This document shows positions 1 through 5,914 of a stretch of 7,546 bases of DNA, in pieces. Position numbers and translations under genes: made by a program. Each line of letters begins with the position of its first letter. The first letter of the stretch is position 1. Source of the DNA: Clostridia bacterium (GTDB taxonomy: Bacteria > Bacillota > Clostridia > Oscillospirales > Acutalibacteraceae); assembly GCA_024404125.1 (NCBI GenBank), contig JAKSQL010000048.1, positions 1 to 7,546 of the forward strand, in the 5' to 3' direction. The notes under the pieces are model-generated. The model did no database searches, had not been told where the DNA came from, and saw only the letters and a program-made list of their open reading frames with translations.

Positions 1-958
1 AGGTTTCATATTTAAGCACAAAGTCGCTTGACTCGATTCTCGCAAGACTTAACATACTTTGCACCATTCTCGTAAGACGTTTTACCTCACCTGATACTAT
101 ATTCAAATAATAACCTTGTTTTTCCGGCTCTATAGTACCGTCTGTAATACCGTCAATAAAACCGCCAATGGTTGTAAGCGGAGTTTTAAACTCGTGCGAT
201 ATATCCGCAACAAAACCCTTTCGCATTTCTTCGAGTCGGGAAAGTGAATTTGTCATCTGATTAAAGGACACCGCGAGTTCGCCTATCTCATCGTCACTCG
301 TGACGGGTATCCGCTTTGAAAAGTCACCCTTTGACATCGCCTTTGCCGCATCGGACATAAGTTTGAGCGGTTTTGTCATCCTGTACGTTATACCGTAAAG
401 CGCAAAGAACATAGCAACTATCGGTATTATTGCGGATAAAAGATAGAGTTTCGCAACCCTTGTCATAAGTGCTTTTATTTCGGTAAAAGGTGCGGTTACC
501 ACAACGTAACCCAAAACGTCCTTACTGTCTGAATATATTTTTTGATAGGTGTAATAATGCAGTTTTGAATATATACCGAGAGTTTCCATTCCCTGCGTTT
601 TAGACTTTGCGAAAAATTCAAGCGGTATATTTAAAACTGTATCTTCGCTTCCCGATATTATTATTTTGCCCGTATTATCCGCTATAAAAACATCGGTAGA
701 GTCAATGTCCGATATTTGATTAAGCGTGACCTTAAGCGCCGATTTAAGTTCACTGTTATCGGAAAAACTTTCCGAGGTTTCAACATTTTCCTCAATGAGT
801 TTTGCTATGTTTGATGAGGTTTTATTAAGCGTTTCATACTTCATATCTGCGAGATAATCGTTATAAACAAAGGTCATAATCATCATCATAACGCCCAAAC
901 TGAAAAGTATGATAATTGTCGCCGTAATAAAATATTTATTAAATAGCCGTTGACGCAT
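1..958 (-). CDS. Two-component sensor histidine kinase, 3' end outside window (partial)
   Basis: This is a membrane sensor kinase that should autophosphorylate on a histidine and pass the phosphate to the response regulator encoded just upstream. The first 319 residues are visible. They comprise a short basic cytoplasmic start, a membrane helix at about residues 10-32 (rich in Ile, Met and Phe), an extracytoplasmic sensor of about 135 residues with no family I recognise, a second membrane helix at about 170-190, a HAMP linker at about 191-243 (MTKPLKLM start, DEIGEL motif), and a HisKA dimerisation domain with the H-box SHEFKTPLTTI, where His255 is the phosphoacceptor. The HATPase domain (N, G1, F and G2 boxes) lies beyond position 1. 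The ATG follows the regulator's TAA directly, and its ribosome site GAGG lies in the regulator's last codons, so the two are translationally coupled. The layout is that of PhoR/VicK/ResE-type kinases, but the signal sensed is unknown. Confidence 0.95.
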   Translation of the reverse strand, partial: MRQRLFNKYFITATIIILFSLGVMMMIMTFVYNDYLADMKYETLNKTSSNIAKLIEENVETSESFSDNSELKSALKVTLNQISDIDSTDVFIADNTGKIIISGSEDTVLNIPLEFFAKSKTQGMETLGIYSKLHYYTYQKIYSDSKDVLGYVVVTAPFTEIKALMTRVAKLYLLSAIIPIVAMFFALYGITYRMTKPLKLMSDAAKAMSKGDFSKRIPVTSDDEIGELAVSFNQMTNSLSRLEEMRKGFVADISHEFKTPLTTIGGFIDGITDGTIEPEKQGYYLNIVSGEVKRLTRMVQSMLSLARIESSDFVLKYET

Positions 959-1648
959 TTATTTTACCTCGAATTTATACCCTACACCCCAAACAGTTTT
1001 AAGCGACCACTTATCCGATACATTTTCAAGTTTTTCACGGAGACGTTTTACGTGAACGTCTACCGTTCTTGAATCACCGTAATAATCGAATCCCCAAACC
1101 TCGTCAAGCAGTTGGTCGCGGGTGTAAACTCTATTTGGATTGCTTGCAAGGTGATAGATAAGTTCGAGTTCTTTCGGCGGAGTATCTATCTGCTTGCCGT
1201 CTACTATAAGCTCATAGTTGGTTATATTTACCGTAAGTTTATCAAACTTAACCTCTTTTACATCCAATAAGCCGTTCTTATCGCTGCTGCGGCGCAGTAC
1301 CGCCCTTATTCTCGCAATTACCTCTTTGGTGTCAAAGGGCTTGCTTATATAATCGTCAGCACCGAGTTCAAGACCTAAAATCTTATCAAAGGTTTCGCCC
1401 TTTGCGGTAAGCATTATTATCGGTGTATCCGAATTTTTGCGAATTTCTCTGCAAACCTGCCAACCGTCAAGTTTAGGCAGCATTATATCAAGCAGTATTA
1501 AATCGGGAGAGTAATGCTCTGCACTCTTTAAGGCATCTTCGCCATCATTTGCAACCGAAGTATCAAAACCGTCCTTTTCAAGATACAGTCTTAACAGTTC
1601 GCATATATTCTCATCATCATCTACAATAAGTATTTTTTGTTTATTCAT
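959..1648 (-). CDS. OmpR/PhoB-family DNA-binding response regulator
   Basis: This is a cytoplasmic transcription factor activated by phosphorylation from the adjacent kinase. At 229 residues it has the usual family length. Residues 1-120 form a receiver domain with the acidic pocket Asp10-Asp11, phosphoacceptor Asp54 (in LILLDIMLP), switch residue Thr81 (IIMLTAK) and Lys103 (SKPF). Residues about 130-229 form the winged-helix DNA-binding domain, recognisable from PPKELELIYHLA, the TRDQLLDEVWG segment and the SRTVDVHVKRLREKL recognition helix. All catalytic receiver residues are present, so it should be phosphorylatable. The ATG has GGATGG six bases upstream. It is the first gene of a two-gene operon with the kinase, driven from the promoter at 1711-1739. 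A 22-bp-period direct repeat at that promoter is a candidate autoregulatory site. Which regulon it controls cannot be told from sequence. Confidence 0.97.
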   Translation of the reverse strand: MNKQKILIVDDDENICELLRLYLEKDGFDTSVANDGEDALKSAEHYSPDLILLDIMLPKLDGWQVCREIRKNSDTPIIMLTAKGETFDKILGLELGADDYISKPFDTKEVIARIRAVLRRSSDKNGLLDVKEVKFDKLTVNITNYELIVDGKQIDTPPKELELIYHLASNPNRVYTRDQLLDEVWGFDYYGDSRTVDVHVKRLREKLENVSDKWSLKTVWGVGYKFEVK

Positions 1649-1691
1649 ATAAGACCATCCTTATCAGTCTTGACAGAGATAATCTGCCCTG

Positions 1692-1722
1692 ATACTATTT
1701 AAACATAATAATCATACTATTT
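1692..1722. repeat. 9-bp direct repeat with 22-bp period at the response-regulator promoter
   Basis: The 9-mer ATACTATTT occurs at 1692-1700 and again at 1714-1722 on the plus strand, so the copies start exactly 22 bp (about two helical turns) apart. One copy overlaps the -10 box and the other lies just past the expected start site. Tandem sites in helical phase are how OmpR/PhoB-type regulators usually bind, so this may be a negative autoregulatory operator. The region is AT-rich and chance cannot be excluded. Confidence 0.4.
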
Positions 1723-1739
1723 CTTTAATAAAATGTAAA
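1711..1739 (-). promoter_or_regulatory. Sigma-A-type promoter of the two-component operon
   Basis: On the minus strand there is a -35 box TTTACA (1739-1734), a spacer of exactly 17 bp, and a -10 box TATGAT (1716-1711). Each hexamer has one mismatch to consensus. Transcription would begin near 1704, giving a leader of about 55 nt before the regulator ATG. It is the only good promoter match seen in the 1649-1770 gap. Confidence 0.75.
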
Positions 1740-1770
1740 TATTTATTCGATATTTAATTACGTCTACGGC

Positions 1771-1804
1771 AAAAAAGCCGCCCTGCCGTAAGGCAGGCGG
1801 CTTT
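1771..1804 (-). terminator. Intrinsic terminator after the zinc-ribbon gene
   Basis: On the minus strand a GC-rich hairpin of about 13 bp with one bulged base and a four-base TTAC loop (arms 1804-1792 and 1787-1774) runs into six T residues (complement of 1771-1776). It lies about 30 bp past the stop of the zinc-ribbon gene. It separates that transcript from the two-component operon promoter about 30 bp further on. Confidence 0.9.
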
Positions 1805-1834
1805 AAAGCGCTGATATACCAAACCGCACCGATT

Positions 1835-2146
1835 TTATTCGGCGGTCTCTTCTGCCGCAGGTTCGCCTGCTTCAGACTCCTTCATTTTTGCAAAGCATTC
1901 ACTGCAATATACCGGACGGTCATCACGCGGAACGAACGGAACGTGGGCAACGCCACCGCAAGCAGCGCATACCGCATCGTGCATCTCGCGAGGAGCACGG
2001 TTTGCATTTTTGCGTTTATCACGGCACGCTTTGCAACGTAACGGCTCATTCTCAAAGCCCTTGGACTCGTAAAACTCCTGCTCTCTTGCAGTAAATACGA
2101 ATTCCTCTCCGCAATCTTTGCAAACTAAAGTCTTGTCTTCAAACAT
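1835..2146 (-). CDS. Small double zinc-ribbon protein (CxxC-x17-CxxC type)
   Basis: This 103-residue protein of unknown function is widespread as a type in Bacillota. It carries four CxxC knuckles. C9/C12 with C38/C41 form a first probable zinc ribbon (KTLVCKDCGEEF start, LRCKACR end), like the zinc-ribbon family often found at the start of such proteins. C60/C63 with C81/C84 form a second one, spaced exactly 17 residues between the CxxC pairs. The last 15 or so residues are Glu/Ala-rich and probably disordered. There is no membrane segment or catalytic motif, so binding to nucleic acid or protein is plausible but unproven. The ATG has GGAAGG eight bases upstream. It lies 122 bp downstream of the sigma-factor gene on the same strand and ends at a strong terminator. 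I see no convincing promoter of its own, so co-transcription with the sigma gene is likely. Confidence 0.9.
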   Translation of the reverse strand: MFEDKTLVCKDCGEEFVFTAREQEFYESKGFENEPLRCKACRDKRKNANRAPREMHDAVCAACGGVAHVPFVPRDDRPVYCSECFAKMKESEAGEPAAEETAE

Positions 2147-2173
2147 TTTTTGTACCTTCCTTGTTGGTTTTAA

Positions 2174-2249
2174 TAGCCCTCGGACGGTCTTGCACCGACA
2201 CCTTTGGTATTTTTTTACAACGCTCTTCTCATTTAAGCTACTCAGGGCA
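2174..2249 (-). promoter_or_regulatory. Possible structured RNA leader of the zinc-ribbon gene
   Basis: In the minus-strand transcript, GCCCU (2248-2244) can pair with AGGGC (2180-2176). That helix would enclose two adjacent short hairpins: AUACC-AAA-GGUGU near 2210-2198 and CGGU-GCAAG-ACCG near 2197-2185. The segment is more GC-rich than its surroundings and stands between the sigma-gene stop and the ribosome site of the zinc-ribbon gene. I cannot match it to a named riboswitch or leader family, and the stems are short. It is a candidate only. Confidence 0.25.
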
Positions 2250-2250
2250 T

Positions 2251-2276
2251 ATATTTACGGCATAGCCGTTAAATAT
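2251..2276 (-). repeat. Inverted repeat spanning the sigma-gene stop codon
   Basis: ATATTTACGGC (2251-2261) and GCCGTTAAATAT (2265-2276) form an 11-bp stem with one bulged base and a three-base loop. The sigma-gene stop codon (2271-2269) lies inside it. No T-run follows on either strand, so it is not a standard terminator. It could slow ribosomes, stabilise the upstream mRNA or give weak termination. Confidence 0.4.
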
Positions 2277-2838
2277 CTATTAGTTTTGCTCTTATGCGTT
2301 TAAGAGCATTCTCAACCGATTTTTCGGATATGCCGAGATAAGATGCAATCTGCGAATACGATTTACCGAGAATAAAACTGCAAAGCACACAGTATTCAAG
2401 ATTTGAAAGACAACTCTTTATATTCTCGGTAAGGGCAGTATAACTTTCTTTATCAAGCAGAATTTTCTCGGGGCTTTCATCTGTCGGCAGTTCTGTTTGT
2501 GAAATATCCGTAATCATATTTTTGGGTACCCGACGTTTTATATTATCGGACTTCACAAAATCCGAAATTGCCCTTGTTATGCAGAGTGTAGCGAAGGTTT
2601 TAAATGAAGACTTGTCCGCATCGTAAGACTTTACCGCCGAAAATACGGCAAGTCTGCCTTCTTGTATTAAATCGTCAAGATCACTGTCTAAAACGGAAAA
2701 TTTCTTTGATATTGCCGTTACAAGCGGCATATAACGGTTCATGAGAACTTTAAAATACTCGTACTCTCCGGACTTGATATGCGATACGATTTCAATATCC
2801 GACAAATTATCGTCTACTTCAACAAAAGATTTACCCAT
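2269..2838 (-). CDS. SigH (Spo0H)-like sigma-70 family RNA polymerase sigma factor
   Basis: This is an alternative sigma factor that would direct RNA polymerase to its own promoter set. From the chosen start it has 189 residues. A sigma-70 region 2 covers the first 90 or so residues, with the core-binding and -10 recognition segment DLDDLIQEGRLAVFSAVKSY followed by FKTFATLCITRAISDFVKS. Region 4 is at about 135-185, with the helix-turn-helix KSYSQIASYLGISEKSVENALKRIRAKL. Region 2 wording (YxxLV, CITR) and the ending SVENALKRIRAKL resemble SigH of Bacillus and Clostridium, which controls entry to sporulation and stationary phase. It is somewhat shorter than Bacillus SigH (218 residues), so orthology is not assured. 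An in-frame ATG at 2874 would add 12 residues but has no ribosome site and lies almost at the predicted transcription start. The ATG at 2838 has GGGAG five bases upstream. The gene has its own strong promoter overlapped by inverted repeats. Confidence 0.88.
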   Translation of the reverse strand: MGKSFVEVDDNLSDIEIVSHIKSGEYEYFKVLMNRYMPLVTAISKKFSVLDSDLDDLIQEGRLAVFSAVKSYDADKSSFKTFATLCITRAISDFVKSDNIKRRVPKNMITDISQTELPTDESPEKILLDKESYTALTENIKSCLSNLEYCVLCSFILGKSYSQIASYLGISEKSVENALKRIRAKLIDI

Positions 2839-2843
2839 TCGTT

Positions 2844-2848
2844 CTCCC
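2844..2848 (-). promoter_or_regulatory. Ribosome binding site deciding the sigma-factor start
   Basis: GGGAG on the minus strand ends five bases before the ATG at 2838-2836. The alternative ATG at 2874 has only AT-rich sequence upstream of it, which supports the shorter protein. Confidence 0.75.
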
Positions 2849-2852
2849 AAAC

Positions 2853-2880
2853 AGTAATAATTACTAATTATCACGATAAT
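2853..2880. repeat. Two adjacent palindromes at the sigma-gene promoter
   Basis: Two perfect inverted repeats lie side by side. AGTAAT-A-ATTACT is at 2853-2865 (13 bp). ATTATC-AC-GATAAT is at 2867-2880 (14 bp) and overlaps the last two bases of the -10 box and the expected start site near 2872. Their position suits repressor binding sites, but no regulator can be named from them. Confidence 0.45.
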
Positions 2881-2907
2881 AATACTATATAAATCCTAAA
2901 AAGTCAA
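2879..2907 (-). promoter_or_regulatory. Sigma-A-type promoter of the sigma-factor gene
   Basis: On the minus strand there is a -35 box TTGACT (2907-2902), a 17-bp spacer and a -10 box TATTAT (2884-2879). Each hexamer has one mismatch to consensus. The expected start is near 2872, giving a leader of about 34 nt to the ATG at 2838. It lies back to back with the pgcA promoter. Confidence 0.85.
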
Positions 2908-2914
2908 GAAAAAT

Positions 2915-2940
2915 ATATTCTACAAAAATTCACAGAATAT
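2915..2940. repeat. Inverted repeat between the two divergent -35 boxes
   Basis: ATATTCT (2915-2921) and AGAATAT (2934-2940) are perfect 7-bp arms around a 12-bp AT-rich spacer. They sit in the 37-bp interval between the -35 boxes of the sigma-factor and pgcA promoters. The element could be a shared regulator site or simply AT-rich UP-element sequence. Confidence 0.35.
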
Positions 2941-2944
2941 TTTG

Positions 2945-2973
2945 TTGACTTTTACCCGTATCGGATTTATCAT
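2945..2973 (+). promoter_or_regulatory. Sigma-A-type promoter of pgcA
   Basis: A -35 box TTGACT (2945-2950), a 17-bp spacer and a -10 box TATCAT (2968-2973) give an expected start near 2980. That leaves a leader of about 28 nt before the ATG at 3008 and makes a TTG at 2990 an unlikely start, since it would be only about 10 nt into the message. Confidence 0.8.
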
Positions 2974-3007
2974 TATTTAAGTAAGTATTTTGGAAAGAAG
3001 TGGTTAT

Positions 3008-4711
3008 ATGAACGAAACTTATGAACTTTGGTGTAAAAGGGCTACCGCAGATAAAGACCTTATACCCGAACTTGAAAGTATAAAGAACGATAAAGACGCG
3101 ATTTCAGACGCTTTTTATAAAGAGCTTGAATTCGGTACCGGAGGGCTTCGCGGCGTTATAGGAGCAGGTACTAACCGCATGAACGTATATACGGTAGGCA
3201 AAGCGACGCAGGGACTTTCCGCCTACGTTAATTCAATAACAAAAAACGGCAGTGTTGCCATTGCTTATGACAGTCGCATTAAATCCGATTTGTTTGCAAG
3301 AGTAACGGCGGAGGTTTTTGCCGCTAACGGTATAAAGGTTTATATATACAAAGAACTTATGCCTACACCTATGCTTTCTTTTGCGGTAAGGTATTTAAAG
3401 TGCGATGCCGGTGTTGTAGTGACAGCAAGTCACAACCCCGCAAAATATAACGGTTACAAAGCGTATGACAAAACGGGTTGCCAATTAGGTCCCGATGCCG
3501 CAGATTACGTTTTGTCCATTATGAACGGCATAGACGTATTTGACGGTGTTAAAAAAATTGACTTTAACGAAGGTGTTAAAAGCGGAATTATCGAGTATAT
3601 CGGTGAAGACGTTATAGATGCCTTTTTAGGCGAAGTTAAAAAATGCAGAGTGACTAAAGATACTGATTTATCTTCCTTTAATGTAGTTTACACACCTTTA
3701 CACGGAACGGGAAACAAGCCAGTAAGAAGAATTCTTGATATGATCGGCATTAAAAACGTAAAGGTAGTGCCTACCGAGGAGTTGCCGAACGGCAATTTCC
3801 CGACTCTGCCTTTCCCAAATCCCGAGTTTAAAGAAGCATTTGACGAAGCACTTAAAATTTCGGACAGCAGTACCGATTTACTGCTTGCGACCGACCCCGA
3901 CTGTGACAGAGCAGGTATTGCGGTAAATACGAAAGACGGTTTTAAACTGCTTACCGGAAATGACGTAGGCGCACTTTTACTCTACTATGTATTATCCGTA
4001 AGAAAGGAACTTAAAACGTTACCCGATAAACCTTTTGCGGTCAAAACGATAGTTTCAACAGAACTGTGCAAGAAAATCGCCGCCGATTACGGTTGCGAAC
4101 TCAAAGACGTACTTACCGGATTTAAGTTTATAGGCGAACAGATATCAAACCTTGAAAGCAAGGGCGAGGAAAACAGATACGTTTTAGGTTTTGAGGAAAG
4201 TTACGGTTATCTTGCAGGTACTTATGCAAGAGATAAAGACGCGGTGGTAGCATCTATGCTTATCTGCGAGATGGCGGCATACTACAAAACAAAGGGTATG
4301 AATCTTGTCGAGGTCTTAAATCTTATATACGAGAAATACGGATACTATTTCTGCGCGCAAAAGAGTTTTACTTTGGAAGGTCAGAGCGGTATAGCAAAAA
4401 TAGGCGAAATGATGCAAACTTTGCGCCGTAATCCGCCGAAAGAAATAGACGGTGATAAGGTGCTTGTATTCAAAGACTTTAAAACCTCAACCGAAACAGA
4501 CTTAACAACGGGAAATCAAAAAGATATACCGCTGCCCAAATCAAACGTACTCGGCTTTTATCTTGACGGAGGAAGTTCGTTTATTGTTCGTCCTTCGGGA
4601 ACAGAGCCGAAAATAAAACTTTACGTAAGCGCGGTAGGTAAAACGGCAGAAGATGCCGATAAAAAACGGGAAAGTCTTACTAATGCCGGCACACACCTTT
4701 TGGGAATCTAA
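3008..4711 (+). CDS. pgcA: Alpha-phosphoglucomutase/phosphomannomutase (PgcA-like phosphohexomutase)
   Basis: This cytoplasmic enzyme interconverts glucose-6-phosphate and glucose-1-phosphate (possibly also mannose phosphates) through a phosphoserine and a bisphosphate intermediate. It feeds UDP-glucose for wall polymers, glycolipids and glycogen. With 567 residues it matches Bacillus PgcA in size and is complete across the four-domain alpha-D-phosphohexomutase fold. Visible motifs are FGTGGLRG near residue 42, the active-site loop TASHNP with catalytic Ser141, the Mg-binding loop DPDCDR (Asp296, Asp298, Asp300), the sugar-binding loop GFEESYG near 394, and the phosphate-binding RPSGTEPK near 528-535. 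The ATG at 3008 is preferred over the in-frame TTG at 2990 because AGAAGTGG precedes it at ribosome-site distance. The gene is monocistronic, with its own promoter at 2945-2973 and a perfect terminator right after the stop. All key residues are present, so it should be active. Glucose versus mannose preference cannot be read with certainty. Confidence 0.95.
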   Translation: MNETYELWCKRATADKDLIPELESIKNDKDAISDAFYKELEFGTGGLRGVIGAGTNRMNVYTVGKATQGLSAYVNSITKNGSVAIAYDSRIKSDLFARVTAEVFAANGIKVYIYKELMPTPMLSFAVRYLKCDAGVVVTASHNPAKYNGYKAYDKTGCQLGPDAADYVLSIMNGIDVFDGVKKIDFNEGVKSGIIEYIGEDVIDAFLGEVKKCRVTKDTDLSSFNVVYTPLHGTGNKPVRRILDMIGIKNVKVVPTEELPNGNFPTLPFPNPEFKEAFDEALKISDSSTDLLLATDPDCDRAGIAVNTKDGFKLLTGNDVGALLLYYVLSVRKELKTLPDKPFAVKTIVSTELCKKIAADYGCELKDVLTGFKFIGEQISNLESKGEENRYVLGFEESYGYLAGTYARDKDAVVASMLICEMAAYYKTKGMNLVEVLNLIYEKYGYYFCAQKSFTLEGQSGIAKIGEMMQTLRRNPPKEIDGDKVLVFKDFKTSTETDLTTGNQKDIPLPKSNVLGFYLDGGSSFIVRPSGTEPKIKLYVSAVGKTAEDADKKRESLTNAGTHLLGI

Positions 4712-4713
4712 AA

Positions 4714-4755
4714 TAAAAAAAGAAATCCGATTTGCAAATTGCAAATCGGATTTTT
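4714..4755. terminator. Bidirectional intrinsic terminator between convergent genes
   Basis: Perfect 15-bp arms (4723-4737 and 4739-4753) form a strong hairpin. It is followed by five Ts on the plus strand (4751-4755, partly within the stem). On the minus strand it is followed by a seven-T run (complement of 4714-4720). It lies directly after the pgcA stop and before the stop of the convergent transpeptidase gene, so one hairpin can end both transcripts. Confidence 0.93.
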
Positions 4756-4761
4756 ATTATG

Positions 4762-5910
4762 CTATTGTTTTCTCCACGGATTATTGGGATCGGGGTCGGT
4801 AGGGTCCCAACCTCTGTTAGGAGAATCTTCGGGTATCTTTATCGCTTCGGGGCGGGTTATATCTTCGGGTACGGGCTCAAGGGTTATGGTAACCGCCATT
4901 TTAGAAGGACAGTTATCGTATATCCACTTACAGTCCGCCACGGCAAGCCGTACGCACCCTAAAGAATCCTTCGTGCCGAGGTTATTATAAAGCAAATACT
5001 CGAGTGAGCCGGGATTTTGCTCAAAATACGGCACCGAATGGAAAAGTATGCCACCCACTATTCTTGTGGAATACTGACCGTATACTCCGCCTACAAGTCT
5101 GCCCCATCTGTATTTATTTGAGGTATAGAACGTTCCTATAGGTGTGTTTTCTTCTTTACCGCAAGAACAGATAAACACCTTTACGGGCACTGTGTAATAG
5201 CCGAACTCGTCGGGTGAATAGACAACAACCGTATTATACTCTCTGTAAACGGTTACGGCATACGGCAGGTGGTAGTTAGAGGTATTTATACTGTCAGGCG
5301 TGCGCATTCCCTTAACATTATACTCTATAACCGTAAGCACCGCCGTAGCGCTTCCGGAATTGCCCGAGGAATCCGTAGCGGTATATGTAACGGTGTACGT
5401 GCCGGGGAGTGAAAAACTGTAATTGCCCGTAATCACGGGTGTTATTTTTTCACCTGAATTATCGCTTACCTTAACACCCGAAAGTAAATTTACGGGTTTA
5501 TCCTTACGGGCAAGAAACGTAGCCGGAACCGATATCCTTGGCGCTACGGTATCTGTTACGGTATACAAAAAGGTATAGTAAACAATTTCACCGTTTTCGC
5601 ATTTTACGGGGATTTTATCGGTTTTTTTACCCACAGACGAGGTGTCAAGCAAAAAGTCCGCCGAAAGTTCGCCGTTTTTGACCGCTAATATAAAATTGCT
5701 TGCATTGGCGGCAGTACCTACTTCAAGTTGTATATTTTCCTTAAAAATAACATCGGGCTTTTTTATTTCAATTTCGCTTTCGGTTACACTTGTATTGGTT
5801 TCCGTTTTTTCTTTTGGCGCATCTTTTTGTTGCGGGAAAATAAGTACAAGCGGTATAAATGCTACCGAAAAGAAGAGGCATCTCAATGCCAAAAGAAAGT
5901 TTTTATCCAT
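4762..5910 (-). CDS. Membrane-anchored Ig-like plus YkuD-type L,D-transpeptidase
   Basis: This is a probable cell-wall enzyme making 3-3 peptidoglycan crosslinks or attaching or trimming stem peptides outside the membrane. It has 382 residues from the ATG at 5910. A cytoplasmic MDKNF start leads to one hydrophobic signal-anchor helix at about residues 5-26, then a Lys/Glu/Thr-rich linker. An unassigned region at about 50-115 precedes a bacterial Ig-like domain (DUF5011 type) at about 120-196, with TVTDTVAPRISVP and PGTYTVTYTATDSSGNSG. The YkuD domain covers about 215-345, with catalytic signature His291 (LFHSVPY) and SLGCVRL containing nucleophile Cys319 and Arg321. The last 35 residues are rich in Pro and Asp. 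A TTG at 5925 would extend it by five residues, but GGAAG lies eight bases before the ATG. The ATG starts 4 nt after the upstream gene's stop, so it is the last gene of a coupled operon that ends at the bidirectional terminator. Confidence 0.92.
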   Translation of the reverse strand: MDKNFLLALRCLFFSVAFIPLVLIFPQQKDAPKEKTETNTSVTESEIEIKKPDVIFKENIQLEVGTAANASNFILAVKNGELSADFLLDTSSVGKKTDKIPVKCENGEIVYYTFLYTVTDTVAPRISVPATFLARKDKPVNLLSGVKVSDNSGEKITPVITGNYSFSLPGTYTVTYTATDSSGNSGSATAVLTVIEYNVKGMRTPDSINTSNYHLPYAVTVYREYNTVVVYSPDEFGYYTVPVKVFICSCGKEENTPIGTFYTSNKYRWGRLVGGVYGQYSTRIVGGILFHSVPYFEQNPGSLEYLLYNNLGTKDSLGCVRLAVADCKWIYDNCPSKMAVTITLEPVPEDITRPEAIKIPEDSPNRGWDPTDPDPNNPWRKQ

Positions 5911-5914
5911 AAAA

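Noticed and set aside
1888..2303. Small plus-strand reading frames opposite the zinc-ribbon and sigma genes
   Set aside because: They have no ribosome site or recognisable motif and mirror well-supported minus-strand genes.
2839..2874. Upstream ATG extending the sigma factor by 12 residues
   Set aside because: The ATG sits essentially at the predicted start site with no ribosome site, and the added residues do not resemble the family.
2853..2884. Fur or PerR box near the sigma promoter (GATAAT-like hexamers)
   Set aside because: The hexamers point in the opposite order (ATTATC before GATAAT) from a Fur box, and no full 7-1-7 match exists.
2990..3007. TTG start extending the sugar mutase by six residues
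   Set aside because: It lies about 10 nt from the expected transcription start and has no ribosome site, whereas the ATG at 3008 has one.
4541..4990. Small reading frames around the pgcA/transpeptidase junction on both strands
   Set aside because: They cross the terminator hairpin or lie antisense to real genes, with low-complexity products.
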